In this document: positions 1 to 8,470 of the stretch, one piece after another
Layout of the letters: every line of letters starts with the position of its first letter
Position numbering within the stretch: position 1 is the stretch's first letter
NCBI GenBank assembly: GCA_003241175.1
Contig: QFOI01000096.1
Location: 1 to 10,162 of the forward strand
DNA: 10,162 nucleotides
Direction: 5' to 3'
Origin: Pseudopedobacter saltans
Lineage (GTDB): Bacteria > Bacteroidota > Bacteroidia > Chitinophagales > Chitinophagaceae
The notes under the pieces: model-generated
Told to the model about the DNA's origin: nothing
The model's input: the letters and a program-made list of their open reading frames with translations, nothing else
Database searches by the model: none
Position numbers and translations under genes: made by a program

Positions 1-929
1 ACAAAAAGTTGCTGAGCAGCCTTTCTACCCATTTCAAAAGCTGGTTGAGTGATGGTAGAAAAGGAAGGGTTAAGAAGATCAGCGATTTCCAAACTTGAAA
101 AACCGATTACTTTTAATGCGTTGGGAATGTCAATTTTTTCATTAAGACAAACACGATAAGTAACTACCGCAAGCCTTTCTACGGCTGTGATAATGGCATC
201 TGGTTTCTTTTCCAATATAAAATTTCGGATGATATCGTAGGAAATTTCCCTGTCGTTGTCACATTCCAATATCTGAATGGCATCTTTTTTAAAACCAGCA
301 TTTTTCATGGCATCGACGTACCCCTTCGTTCGAATTTGACCAATAGATCTTTCCGCATCTATTACCAAAAAGGCTAAATTTTTACACCCACGTTGAATTA
401 AATCCTTTGTCGCATCATAGCTACTTTGGTAGTCATTTGTAATCACTTTAGGCACATCTATATCTTCATAAGTGCGATCGAAGAAAACAATAGGAATAGA
501 CAGTTTCATAAGATTTCTAATATGGGCACTGTCTTTCCCCTCTCCTGTTGCTGACATAATTACACCATCCACACGACCATTTTGCAATTCTGTGATAATG
601 CTCACCTCTTTCTCGTAAATACTATCCGTCACATATACAAGTGTATGATAGTTATGCGCTCTTGTAATCTGTTCAATACCTTTTACAGCTTGTGAAAAGA
701 AATTGTTGGCCAATTCGGGTAAGACAATGGCGATCGTTCGTGCAGCTTTGTCACGCAGGCTGCTGGCAAATATGTTTGGTTGATAACCTAGCTCCTTTGC
801 TTTGGCCAATATTTTTTCTTTGGTATCCGGATTGATATCAGAGTTATCCCGAAATGCTCTAGAGATAGTGGAAGTAGATATTCCAAGCGCTATTGCAAGT
901 TCTTTGATGTTGATGTTCTTCTTAACCAT
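1..929 (-). CDS. LacI-family transcriptional regulator (C-terminus cut by window edge)
   Basis: An open frame runs from an ATG at 929 to the left edge, giving 309 visible residues of a family usually about 340 long, so roughly the last 30 are missing. Residues 6-26 (NIKELAIALGISTSTISRAF) form the LacI helix-turn-helix, followed by the YQPN motif at 49-52 and a hinge segment ASSLRD at 55-60, whose Leu normally wedges into a central CG step of the operator. From residue 64 on (RTIAIVLPELANNFF) it is a periplasmic-binding-protein-like effector domain, with the typical VDGVIMS and IPIVFFDR segments. It lies 100 bp downstream of the GH97 gene on the same strand, separated by a terminator, so it probably has its own promoter; a weak box TATTTTTA is at 948-955. 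No Shine-Dalgarno is seen. Inference: it represses the GH97 gene and responds to a sugar or sugar phosphate. The ligand cannot be read from the sequence. Confidence 0.95.
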   Translation of the reverse strand, partial: MVKKNINIKELAIALGISTSTISRAFRDNSDINPDTKEKILAKAKELGYQPNIFASSLRDKAARTIAIVLPELANNFFSQAVKGIEQITRAHNYHTLVYVTDSIYEKEVSIITELQNGRVDGVIMSATGEGKDSAHIRNLMKLSIPIVFFDRTYEDIDVPKVITNDYQSSYDATKDLIQRGCKNLAFLVIDAERSIGQIRTKGYVDAMKNAGFKKDAIQILECDNDREISYDIIRNFILEKKPDAIITAVERLAVVTYRVCLNEKIDIPNALKVIGFSSLEIADLLNPSFSTITQPAFEMGRKAAQQLF

Positions 930-985
930 AACCAATGATAAATGTCGTAAAAATACAAGTTTTGAGTAAATATATTTCCATGAGT

Positions 986-1014
986 AAAAAAAACCCCGAT
1001 TAATATAATCGAGG
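986..1014 (-). terminator. Intrinsic terminator of the GH97 gene
   Basis: On the minus strand an 8-bp stem CCTCGATT / AATCGGGG (one T-G wobble) with a 5-nt loop ATATT is followed directly by eight T. It begins about 15 bp after the GH97 stop codon and ends 56 bp before the regulator start, so it separates the two genes into different transcription units. On the plus strand no T-run follows the stem, so it looks one-directional. Confidence 0.85.
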
Positions 1015-1029
1015 CTTTCTATAATATTC

Positions 1030-3195
1030 TTATTTCCCAACTATACTAATCGCATAACCTCCACCAGGAGCGCAGGCCTGTGATATTTTACTTTTGCTCG
1101 TCACTTCTATTTTTTTGATAATATAAGCTTGCGGATTAGTTTTATAGTTGGCGTCTTTAGCATCAGCGTAAATAGTTGCTACGTACTTTTTGCCCGGTGT
1201 CAAAAAATCTAATGTTATATTGGACAGTCTAGGTTCTTCATCATTAGTACGTCCGACAAACCATGCATCTTTTCCTTTTTGTTTGCGGGCATAAGTAATG
1301 TAATCCCCAGGTTCTGCTTCCAAAACTCTTGTATCATCCCAATCAACAGGTACATCTTTTATAAATTGGAATGCGTCCTTAAATTTTTCATAATGCTCTG
1401 GAAAATCTGCTGCCATCATAAATGGACTATACAATGTAACATACAATGCTAGTTGTCTAGCCAAAGTACTATTGACATGCGAATGGTTTTCAGGATTAAT
1501 TTTACTTATATCCATTTCAAAAATTCCTGGCGTATAGTCCATAGGCCCACCCATTAATCTAGTAAAAGGCAATATAGTCGTGTGGTCGGGAGCGTTTCCG
1601 CCAAATGCTTCATACTCTGTACCTTTTGCAGACTCTTGAGCCAAAAGATTTGGATAGGTTCTTTGCAAACCTGTCATGTGTACAGATTCATGTGCATCAA
1701 CCATTATATGATGTTTTGCAGCTTCGGTTATCGCATATAGATAGTGATTGACAATCCATTGTCCATAATGCTTTTCTCCTCTGGGCAATATATCGCCAAC
1801 ATAACCACTTTTTACCGCATTATAACCGTTTTCGACCATGAACTTATAAGCAGTATCCATATGTCTCTCATAGTTACGCACAGATGATGAAGTTTCATGA
1901 TGCATGATGATTTTTACACCTTTGCTTTCTGCGTAAGCGTGTAAAGCCTTTACATCAAAATCAGGATACGGCGTCACAAAATCAAACACATAGTCTTTCG
2001 TTTTACCAAACCAATCTTCCCATCCTTCATTCCAACCTTCCACCAATACACCATCAAAACCATTAGCTGCCGCAAAATCAATATATTTTTTCACGTTTGC
2101 TGTAGTCGCACCATGCTTACCGTTGGGTTTAAATTTGGAGTAATCTGTAACACCTAATTGGACATTGTCTATATCTGTATAAGCCCAAGTGCTTTTTCCG
2201 GTGATCATTTCCCACCAAACACCAACGTATTTCATAGGTTTTATCCAATCGGTTGTCGCATATTTAGTAGGTTCATTTAGGTTCAAAATTGTTTTGGATA
2301 ACAATATATCTCCAGCTTTGTCACTAGCAATCACAGTCCGCCAAGGACTAACGCATGGAGATTGAAGATGTCCTTTGTTTCCTTGTGCGTCAGGTGTCAA
2401 AAATGCATGGAAAACCATTTTTTTGTCATCCAGATCAAGGTTCATAGCTGCGTAATTGATCAATGCAGCTTCATGGATACTTATGTAAATATTGTCATTT
2501 GTTTTGAGTAAAAGTGGCGTTTGCACACCCGTATAGGAAAATGGTGTTTGCGATGCATTGCCTTCAATACCTTTTTCATTCTTAGCTCTGATTTCGGACA
2601 ATTTTGTTTTGGCATAGGTGTATTCTTCCGTATCAAAATCTCCAGGAATCCAAAATGCCGTGTGGTCACCCTTCATAGCAAATTCCGTTTTTTCTTCTTT
2701 GATAATGAAATAGTCCAGTTTTTTCTGCTCCGGAAATTCATACCTAAAACCCAAACCATCGTCGAATAGTCTGAAACGAACAAGCATTACTCTCTCTGTC
2801 TTGTTTTGCTTTAGCGTGACAGCCATTTCATTATAATGGTTTCTAATCTGATTGACTTCACCAAAAACAGGTTTCCATGTTTCGTCAAAAGAACTGTTTT
2901 TCGTATCGACGATTTTAAAGTCATCATACAAGGAATTGACTTTTTTTTCCGATCCTTTGTTTTGTGTATCTCCTGCATTTTCGAAAGTCAACTTTTTTCC
3001 TTCAGGTTGCAAATCCAACCCCATGTAACTAGGCGCTACGATTTCTTTTCCTTTGTATTGAAGTTCGTAAACAGGATGACCTTGTTGGTCTACATGGAAA
3101 AACAACACAAACTGACGGTTGGGCGATGCTAACTGTTGCGCTGATACTGTCAGCGTAAAAATGACACTTGTGACTAGTAATAAGTATTTAAACAT
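1030..3195 (-). CDS. Secreted GH97 alpha-glucosidase, SusB-like inverting type
   Basis: A 721-residue glycoside hydrolase of family 97, which releases glucose from the non-reducing end of starch and related alpha-glucans. The start at 3195 gives a clean signal peptide, MFKYLLLVTSVIFTLTVSA, with likely cleavage before QQ at residue 20 and no lipobox Cys, so the enzyme should be periplasmic. A more upstream ATG at 3270 would add 25 residues, bury the signal peptide and place the promoter and operator inside the gene; I reject it. Residues about 20-290 are the N-terminal beta-sandwich, the middle is the TIM barrel, and the end is a beta domain. Key residues line up with Bacteroides thetaiotaomicron SusB as I remember it: E434 (HHET) and E503 (DAHES) match catalytic bases E439 and E508, and E527 (GTEYE) matches acid E532; E386 (VEGWNEGW) and E521 match E391 and E526. 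The 69- and 24-residue spacings are identical. Length is close to SusB (738). No susC/susD pair is present in the window. Own promoter, operator and terminator. Confidence 0.96.
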   Translation of the reverse strand: MFKYLLLVTSVIFTLTVSAQQLASPNRQFVLFFHVDQQGHPVYELQYKGKEIVAPSYMGLDLQPEGKKLTFENAGDTQNKGSEKKVNSLYDDFKIVDTKNSSFDETWKPVFGEVNQIRNHYNEMAVTLKQNKTERVMLVRFRLFDDGLGFRYEFPEQKKLDYFIIKEEKTEFAMKGDHTAFWIPGDFDTEEYTYAKTKLSEIRAKNEKGIEGNASQTPFSYTGVQTPLLLKTNDNIYISIHEAALINYAAMNLDLDDKKMVFHAFLTPDAQGNKGHLQSPCVSPWRTVIASDKAGDILLSKTILNLNEPTKYATTDWIKPMKYVGVWWEMITGKSTWAYTDIDNVQLGVTDYSKFKPNGKHGATTANVKKYIDFAAANGFDGVLVEGWNEGWEDWFGKTKDYVFDFVTPYPDFDVKALHAYAESKGVKIIMHHETSSSVRNYERHMDTAYKFMVENGYNAVKSGYVGDILPRGEKHYGQWIVNHYLYAITEAAKHHIMVDAHESVHMTGLQRTYPNLLAQESAKGTEYEAFGGNAPDHTTILPFTRLMGGPMDYTPGIFEMDISKINPENHSHVNSTLARQLALYVTLYSPFMMAADFPEHYEKFKDAFQFIKDVPVDWDDTRVLEAEPGDYITYARKQKGKDAWFVGRTNDEEPRLSNITLDFLTPGKKYVATIYADAKDANYKTNPQAYIIKKIEVTSKSKISQACAPGGGYAISIVGK

Positions 3196-3210
3196 ATTGC
3201 AAGTTTTATT

Positions 3211-3222
3211 GGGAACGTTCCC
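3211..3222. promoter_or_regulatory. Palindromic LacI-type operator upstream of GH97 gene
   Basis: GGGAACGTTCCC is a perfect 12-bp palindrome with a central CG, the form bound by dimers of LacI-family regulators. It starts 9 bp after the -7 box of the GH97 promoter and ends 15 bp before the GH97 start codon, so it would cover the first transcribed bases, a position where a bound repressor blocks transcription. A LacI-family gene sits just downstream of GH97. The palindrome has no spacer, so it is poorly suited to be an RNA hairpin. The pairing of this site with that regulator is inferred. Confidence 0.7.
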
Positions 3223-3231
3223 GAAAAATAA

Positions 3232-3239
3232 CAAATGTA
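3232..3239 (-). promoter_or_regulatory. -7 promoter box of the GH97 gene
   Basis: The minus strand reads TACATTTG, a full match to the Bacteroidota -7 consensus TAnnTTTG. Transcription would start a few bases downstream, near 3225-3228, giving a leader of about 30 nt before the ATG at 3195. No convincing -33 TTTG is visible about 19-21 bp upstream, which would suit a regulated promoter of modest strength. Confidence 0.55.
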
Positions 3240-3281
3240 AGGTTTTGATTGGAATATCGGTAATCTGCACTGATAAAATAT

Positions 3282-3314
3282 AAAAAAGCCTGACTTAATG
3301 AGTCAGGCTTTTTT
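3282..3314 (-). terminator. Intrinsic terminator of the ompH-like gene, possibly bidirectional
   Basis: A perfect 14-bp inverted repeat, AAAAAAGCCTGACT and its complement, with a 5-nt loop. The stem core is GCCTGACT, and the minus-strand transcript ends in six T. It lies 20 bp after the ompH-like stop. T-runs exist on both strands, so it could work in either direction, but only the minus strand carries a gene that needs it here. It also insulates the GH97 promoter from read-through. Confidence 0.9.
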
Positions 3315-3334
3315 ATTGAAAATTTTGTAACGGA

Positions 3335-3973
3335 CTATTTAGAAGGCTTATCAGCTGCTTTATCCAAACTATTCAAACCATTAACAAGCTCAGTCGTAAT
3401 ATTTCTCACCGAATCTTTATAGTAAAATATGTTATCGTCCTCAGAAGTCGCAACCACATAAGCGTAGCCCTTTTCTTTGGCATAACTTTTCAAAAAGTTT
3501 TGGATACGTGTACGCACATCCAATAGCTTCTTGTTTGTTTCGTCATGGAACTGTTGTGTGAGTTCTTGTTCTTTCATTCCATAATTCTGTTGCAATTTTT
3601 GCATATCCTGTTGAGCCGCTATCTGTTCATTTTGATTCATATTGGGGCCCTTTTCTTGATAATATTGAGCCTTATTAATGATCGCATTTTTCAGAGAGGT
3701 CAATTGTGAATTGATCTGATTTTCTTTGGAAGAAAGAGACTTTCTGATATTCTTGTAATACGTATAATTATTGGAAAGAGAATCCAATTCAAAATAAGCG
3801 ATTTTTATCTTGGGGTCAGTTTGGCCATTTGGTTGGGCTGCCGTCGCCTGCGAACTAGTATTCGTTACCCCTCCTTTACTTAAAGAAGATTTTAATTGAA
3901 AAACCAATACAAAAAGAAAAATTACTGCAATTAGCAAAACCACGTTCAAACCCAATAAAAACTTGTTATTCAT
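3335..3973 (-). CDS. OmpH/Skp-family envelope protein with N-terminal membrane anchor
   Basis: A 212-residue protein of the OmpH (Skp) family, periplasmic holdase chaperones that keep outer-membrane proteins soluble on the way to the BAM complex. Residues 5-26 form one hydrophobic helix with no signal-peptidase site after it, so the protein is probably anchored in the inner membrane with the rest in the periplasm. A Gly/Ser/Thr/Gln-rich linker (33-54) leads to the typical first strand KIKIAYFELDSL at 55-66, with NNYTYYKNIR after it. Residues about 75-165 are charged, Gln-rich helix likely to form the coiled-coil arms. The end (YAKEKGYAYVVATSEDDNIFYYKD, in two parts at 164-187) matches the family's closing strands. 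The start ATG at 3973 is the only one giving this anchor. It stands alone between two terminators rather than next to bamA, where Bacteroidota ompH copies often lie. Client proteins are unknown. Confidence 0.88.
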   Translation of the reverse strand: MNNKFLLGLNVVLLIAVIFLFVLVFQLKSSLSKGGVTNTSSQATAAQPNGQTDPKIKIAYFELDSLSNNYTYYKNIRKSLSSKENQINSQLTSLKNAIINKAQYYQEKGPNMNQNEQIAAQQDMQKLQQNYGMKEQELTQQFHDETNKKLLDVRTRIQNFLKSYAKEKGYAYVVATSEDDNIFYYKDSVRNITTELVNGLNSLDKAADKPSK

Positions 3974-4016
3974 CTATTATGCAAAGTTGGTTAATAAAGA
4001 TTCTGTATCTGTCCGT

Positions 4017-4024
4017 TAAATATA
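4017..4024 (-). promoter_or_regulatory. Possible -7 promoter box of the ompH-like gene
   Basis: The minus strand reads TATATTTA, seven of eight positions of TAnnTTTG. It lies between the rpoC terminator and the ompH-like start, 43 bp upstream of the ATG. TTTG-like tracts occur further upstream but at 15 or 23 bp spacing, not the expected 19-21. A promoter is needed somewhere here because of the strong terminator before it, but the exact position is uncertain. Confidence 0.3.
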
Positions 4025-4050
4025 GTCCCAAAAACGATACAAAAGCACAA

Positions 4051-4084
4051 AAATAAAAAACAGGGAGTGAAACACCCCCTGTTT
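4051..4084 (-). terminator. Intrinsic terminator of rpoC
   Basis: The minus strand has a 12-bp stem AAACAGGGGGTG / CACTCCCTGTTT (one G-T wobble) with a TTT loop, then a T-rich tail TTTTTTATTT. It starts 20 bp after the rpoC stop at 4104. It ends the rpoC transcription unit before the ompH-like gene. Confidence 0.92.
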
Positions 4085-4103
4085 ATGTGTAAAAAAACCT
4101 TAA

Positions 4104-7100
4104 TTATTCTTCATCATCAAAAGACATTGCTTCTTTAGCAGTTGACAACAATTCGTATTCTTCTTTGTTACCAACAACCAAATTATCAAAATCTCTCAAA
4201 CCTGTACCTGCAGGTATTGGATGTCCAGTGATAACGTTTTCTTTCAGACCCACCATATAGTCAGTCTTACCATGGATAGCCGCAGAACTTAGAACTTTTG
4301 TAGTTTCCTGGAAGGAAGCTGCAGAGATCCAGCTTGGAACACCCAAAGACGCTTTTGTGATACCTAACAATACCGGTTTAGCGGTGGCAGGATCTGCATT
4401 TCTAACTTCGACGATCTTTTTGTCTGAACGACGTAATAGTGAATTTTCTTCACGTAATTCGCGAACAGTAACAATCTGACCAGCTTTCAATTTAGAACTG
4501 TCTCCAGCTTCAACGACAACTTTCTTGTCAAATATGCGATCGTTTTCTTCGTTGAAATCAACCCTATCTTCCAAGTCTCCTTCCAAGAATTTGGTATCAC
4601 CAGCATCCAGGATTTCAACTTTTTTCATCATCTGACGAACGATAGTTTCGATGTGTTTGTCATTGATCTGCACACCTTGTAGACGATAAACTTCCTGGAT
4701 TTCATTCACAACGTATTCTTGTACAGCGAATGGACCTTTGATAGAAAGGATATCGAACGGCGCAATCTGACCATCAGACAATGCAGCACCAGCTTTCACG
4801 AAGTCACCATCTTGAATCAAGATCTGGCGAGACAATGGCACTAAATACTTCTTAGTTACACCATCTTTCGCTTCCACCACGATTTCTCTGTTACCACGTT
4901 TGATATTTCCGAAAGTAACAACACCATCAATTTCAGCTACAATAGCAGGATTACTTGGGTTACGAGCCTCAAACAATTCAGTTACACGAGGCAAACCACC
5001 AGTGATATCCCCACTCTTACGAAGTGTACGAGGTATCTTAACCAATACTTGACCAGCTTTAACTTTATCGCCTTCATCTACTGTCAAACGAGAGCCAACT
5101 GGCAAGTTATATGATTTAGATTCACCTTTACCTTCTACGAAGATGCTTGGTAACTTAGTTTTATCTTTAGATTCGATGATTACTTTGTCTCTATGACCTG
5201 TTTGCTCATCCGCTTCTTCACGGAAAGTAATACCATCCAATATAGATTCAAAGCTGACACTACCGTCTACTTCAGATACGATAACGTTGTTGAACGGATC
5301 CCATGAACAGATAACATCCCCTTTCTTCAGTTCTTGACCATCTTTTACTTTCAATGTAGAACCGTAAGGAATATTGTGTGTCGCTAACAGACGATCATTT
5401 TTGTCATCCATAACGCGCAACTCACCTGTACGTCCAATAACAACTTGAATAGCGTTTCCTTCATTGTCTTCACCTTTAACCGTACGTAATCCATCAAAAT
5501 GAACCGTACCATCAAAACGAACACGTAATGAAGAATCAATAGAAGAAGATCCTGCGATACCACCCACGTGGAAAGTACGCAATGTCAACTGAGTACCTGG
5601 TTCACCAATGGACTGTGCAGCGATGATACCTACGGAATCTCCACGTTGTGCCAAATAGCCAGATGCTAGGTTTTTACCATAACATTTAACACAAACACCA
5701 CGCTTAGCTTCGCAAGTCAATACAGAACGGATTTCAACAGTTTCTATACCACTTTCATCTATTGCAGTAGCTTTATCATGTGTGATTTCAGCACCAGCTG
5801 CAATCAACAATTCGTCTGTAACTGGGTGGAATATATCATGCAAAGAAGTACGACCTTCAATTCTATCTGCCAAAGACTCGATAATATCATCATTGTCTTT
5901 CAATGCAGAAATAGAAATACCTCTCAACGTACCACAATCCTCTTCAGTAACAACCACATCCTGTGCAACGTCCACCAAACGACGAGTCAAGTAACCCGCA
6001 TCGGCAGTTTTCAACGCTGTATCGGCCAAACCTTTACGCGCACCGTGTGTAGAGATGAAGTAATCCAATACGTTCAGCCCAGATTTAATGTTGGACAAGA
6101 TCGGATTTTCGATAATTTCAGAACCAGTACTTCCGGATTTTCTTGGTTTAGCCATCAATCCACGAATACCAGCCAACTGTTTTACCTGTTGTTTAGAACC
6201 ACGGGCACCAGAATCCAACATCATGTAAACAGAGTTGAAACCTTGTTTGTCCGTCTTCATCTCGTTAATTAAAATCTCAGTCAATTTAGTATCGACACGA
6301 GACCAGATATCAATTACCTGATTGTAACGTTCGTTGTTGGTGATAAGACCCATGTTGTAGTTTTCCCAAACTTCATCAACTTCTTCTTTCGCATGATCCA
6401 ACAAACTGGAACGTGTATCTGGTATAATCAAGTCGTTGATAGAGAAAGACAAACCACCACGGAACGCCATACGGTAACCCAAGGATTTGATGTCATCCAA
6501 GAATTTTTCCGCAGAAGGTACATCCGTAATTTTGATAATGTCGTTAACGATTACACGAATGCTTTTCTTCGTCAACAATGCATTTACATAACCGACTGCT
6601 TTAGGTACATATTCATTGAACAATACGCGACCTACAGTAGTTTCGACTAATTCTTTTTTCAAAGAACCATCTTTTTGTAAAACATCCACTTTTACTTTGA
6701 TGATAGCATGTAAGTCTACACGCTCTTCATTCAAAGCAATCATGACTTCATCAGGGCTATAGAAAACCATTCCTTCTCCTGCAACTTTAAGTTCATCAGA
6801 AGATTTACGTGGTTTAGTAATATAGTAAAGTCCCAATACCATGTCCTGAGATGGCAACGTGATCGGTTGACCATTCTGAGGATTTAAGATATTGTGCGAA
6901 CCTAACATCAATAATTGCGCTTCCAATACAGCGGCATTGCTCAATGGTACGTGAACCGCCATCTGGTCACCATCGAAATCGGCGTTGAAACCCGGAGTGA
7001 TCAACGGATTCAACTGCATTGCCTTACCTTCCACCAATTTAGGTTGGAAAGACTGAATAGACAAACGGTGCAATGTTGGGGCACGGTTCAGCAACACTGG

Positions 7101-8399
7101 GTGTCCTTTCAAAACATTTTCAAGGATATCCCAAATAACTGGTTCTTTTTTGTCAACTAATTTCTTAGCGGATTTAACCGTCTTAACGATACCTCTTTCA
7201 ATCAATTTGCGGATAACAAATGGTTTGAACAATTCGGCAGCCATATCTTTTGGAAGACCCATTTCGTGCATTTTCAGCTCAGGTCCAACAACGATTACAG
7301 AACGACCAGAATAGTCCACACGTTTACCCAATAAGTTTTGACGGAAACGACCTTGTTTACCTTTCAATACATCAGAAAGAGATTTCAACGCACGACCACC
7401 TTCCGCTTTTACAGCATTAGATTTACGGCTATTGTCAAACAAGCTATCGACCGCTTCTTGAAGCATACGTTTTTCGTTACGCAAAATCACTTCTGGTGCT
7501 TTGATCTCCAACAAACGTTTCAAACGGTTGTTACGGATAATCACACGACGATATAAGTCGTTCAAATCAGAAGATGCGAAACGTCCACCATCCAATGGAA
7601 CCAATGGTCTTAATTCTGGTGGGATAACAGGCAAATATTGCATCACCATCCATTCTGGACGGTTAGCGATACGCGTCTGAGAATCACGGAATGCTTCCAC
7701 CACACTCAAACGTTTCAAGGCATCAGCCTTACGTTGTTGAGATGTTTCGTTGGCAGCAGCATTACGCAAATCAAAACTAGCTGAATCCAAATCCAAACGC
7801 GCCAATAGGTCAGAAACGGCTTCCGCACCCATTTTAGCAACGAACTTTTGAGGATCGTCATCAGGTAGATATTGATTGTCTTTTGGAAGACTGTCAATGA
7901 TATCCAAGTATTCTTCTTCTGTCAACAAGTCTCCAGACTGAAGTCCTTTGTCTTCACGAATACCCGCTTGGATAACGGCATATCTTTCATAGTAGATAAT
8001 GCTTTCCAATTTCTTGGAACTCATACCTAACAAATAACCAATTTTATTAGGAAGGCTTTTGAAATACCAGATATGAACAATAGGAACTACCAATTTGATA
8101 TGTCCCATACGTTCACGACGTACTTTCTTTTCGGTTACTTCCACACCGCAGCGATCACAAACGATGCCTTTATAACGGATACGTTTGTATTTACCGCAAG
8201 CACATTCATAATCCTTAACTGGCCCGAAGATTCTTTCGCAGAACAAACCGTCGCGTTCTGGTTTGTAAGTACGATAGTTGATAGTTTCAGGCTTTAACAC
8301 TTCACCATAGCTACGCTCCAGGATAGAATCCGGAGAAGCCAATCCAATGGTAATCTTGGAGAAGCTTGCTTTGGGACGATTGTCTTTTTTGATGGCCAT
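4104..8399 (-). CDS. rpoC: DNA-directed RNA polymerase subunit beta'
   Basis: A complete 1431-residue beta' subunit, which forms the catalytic centre of RNA polymerase with beta. The start at 8399 (MAIKKDNRPKASFSKITIGL) agrees with the family N-terminus. The N-terminal zinc site has C66, C68, C81 and C84. The Mg-binding loop NADFDGDQM at 472-480 carries D474, D476 and D478. The bridge helix lies around 779-815 (THGARKGLADTALKTADAGY begins at 784). The second zinc site is C822, C896, C903 and C906, each exactly 8 above the E. coli numbers. The trigger loop begins around SIGEPGTQLTLRTFHVGG (930-947), with H944 at the catalytic His position. The length suits Bacteroidota (E. coli 1407). The end is acidic (SFDDEE). 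No frameshift or missing key residue is seen. Oddly, rpoB is not the upstream neighbour; batD is, 275 bp away. Expression seems to come from a dedicated promoter at 8571-8578 and passes through a structured leader. No Shine-Dalgarno, as usual in this phylum. Confidence 0.99.
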   Translation of the reverse strand: MAIKKDNRPKASFSKITIGLASPDSILERSYGEVLKPETINYRTYKPERDGLFCERIFGPVKDYECACGKYKRIRYKGIVCDRCGVEVTEKKVRRERMGHIKLVVPIVHIWYFKSLPNKIGYLLGMSSKKLESIIYYERYAVIQAGIREDKGLQSGDLLTEEEYLDIIDSLPKDNQYLPDDDPQKFVAKMGAEAVSDLLARLDLDSASFDLRNAAANETSQQRKADALKRLSVVEAFRDSQTRIANRPEWMVMQYLPVIPPELRPLVPLDGGRFASSDLNDLYRRVIIRNNRLKRLLEIKAPEVILRNEKRMLQEAVDSLFDNSRKSNAVKAEGGRALKSLSDVLKGKQGRFRQNLLGKRVDYSGRSVIVVGPELKMHEMGLPKDMAAELFKPFVIRKLIERGIVKTVKSAKKLVDKKEPVIWDILENVLKGHPVLLNRAPTLHRLSIQSFQPKLVEGKAMQLNPLITPGFNADFDGDQMAVHVPLSNAAVLEAQLLMLGSHNILNPQNGQPITLPSQDMVLGLYYITKPRKSSDELKVAGEGMVFYSPDEVMIALNEERVDLHAIIKVKVDVLQKDGSLKKELVETTVGRVLFNEYVPKAVGYVNALLTKKSIRVIVNDIIKITDVPSAEKFLDDIKSLGYRMAFRGGLSFSINDLIIPDTRSSLLDHAKEEVDEVWENYNMGLITNNERYNQVIDIWSRVDTKLTEILINEMKTDKQGFNSVYMMLDSGARGSKQQVKQLAGIRGLMAKPRKSGSTGSEIIENPILSNIKSGLNVLDYFISTHGARKGLADTALKTADAGYLTRRLVDVAQDVVVTEEDCGTLRGISISALKDNDDIIESLADRIEGRTSLHDIFHPVTDELLIAAGAEITHDKATAIDESGIETVEIRSVLTCEAKRGVCVKCYGKNLASGYLAQRGDSVGIIAAQSIGEPGTQLTLRTFHVGGIAGSSSIDSSLRVRFDGTVHFDGLRTVKGEDNEGNAIQVVIGRTGELRVMDDKNDRLLATHNIPYGSTLKVKDGQELKKGDVICSWDPFNNVIVSEVDGSVSFESILDGITFREEADEQTGHRDKVIIESKDKTKLPSIFVEGKGESKSYNLPVGSRLTVDEGDKVKAGQVLVKIPRTLRKSGDITGGLPRVTELFEARNPSNPAIVAEIDGVVTFGNIKRGNREIVVEAKDGVTKKYLVPLSRQILIQDGDFVKAGAALSDGQIAPFDILSIKGPFAVQEYVVNEIQEVYRLQGVQINDKHIETIVRQMMKKVEILDAGDTKFLEGDLEDRVDFNEENDRIFDKKVVVEAGDSSKLKAGQIVTVRELREENSLLRRSDKKIVEVRNADPATAKPVLLGITKASLGVPSWISAASFQETTKVLSSAAIHGKTDYMVGLKENVITGHPIPAGTGLRDFDNLVVGNKEEYELLSTAKEAMSFDDEE

Positions 8400-8470
8400 A
8401 TTCCAGAAAAAATTTGAATTTTAAATGAATTCCGCACCCAACCCTCTTTAAAAACTACAAAAGCCAAGAC

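Noticed and set aside
2521..3132. Open frames of 82 and 98 codons on the plus strand
   Set aside because: Both are antisense to the GH97 N-terminal domain and look like its Phe/Arg-rich shadow.
3196..3270. N-terminal extension of the GH97 frame by 25 codons from an ATG at 3270
   Set aside because: It would push the signal peptide to an internal position and make the promoter box and operator part of the gene. The ATG at 3195 gives a standard signal peptide.
5778..6272. 164-codon open frame on the plus strand
   Set aside because: It is wholly antisense to rpoC, its translation has no recognisable domain, and the rpoC frame is intact and highly conserved here.
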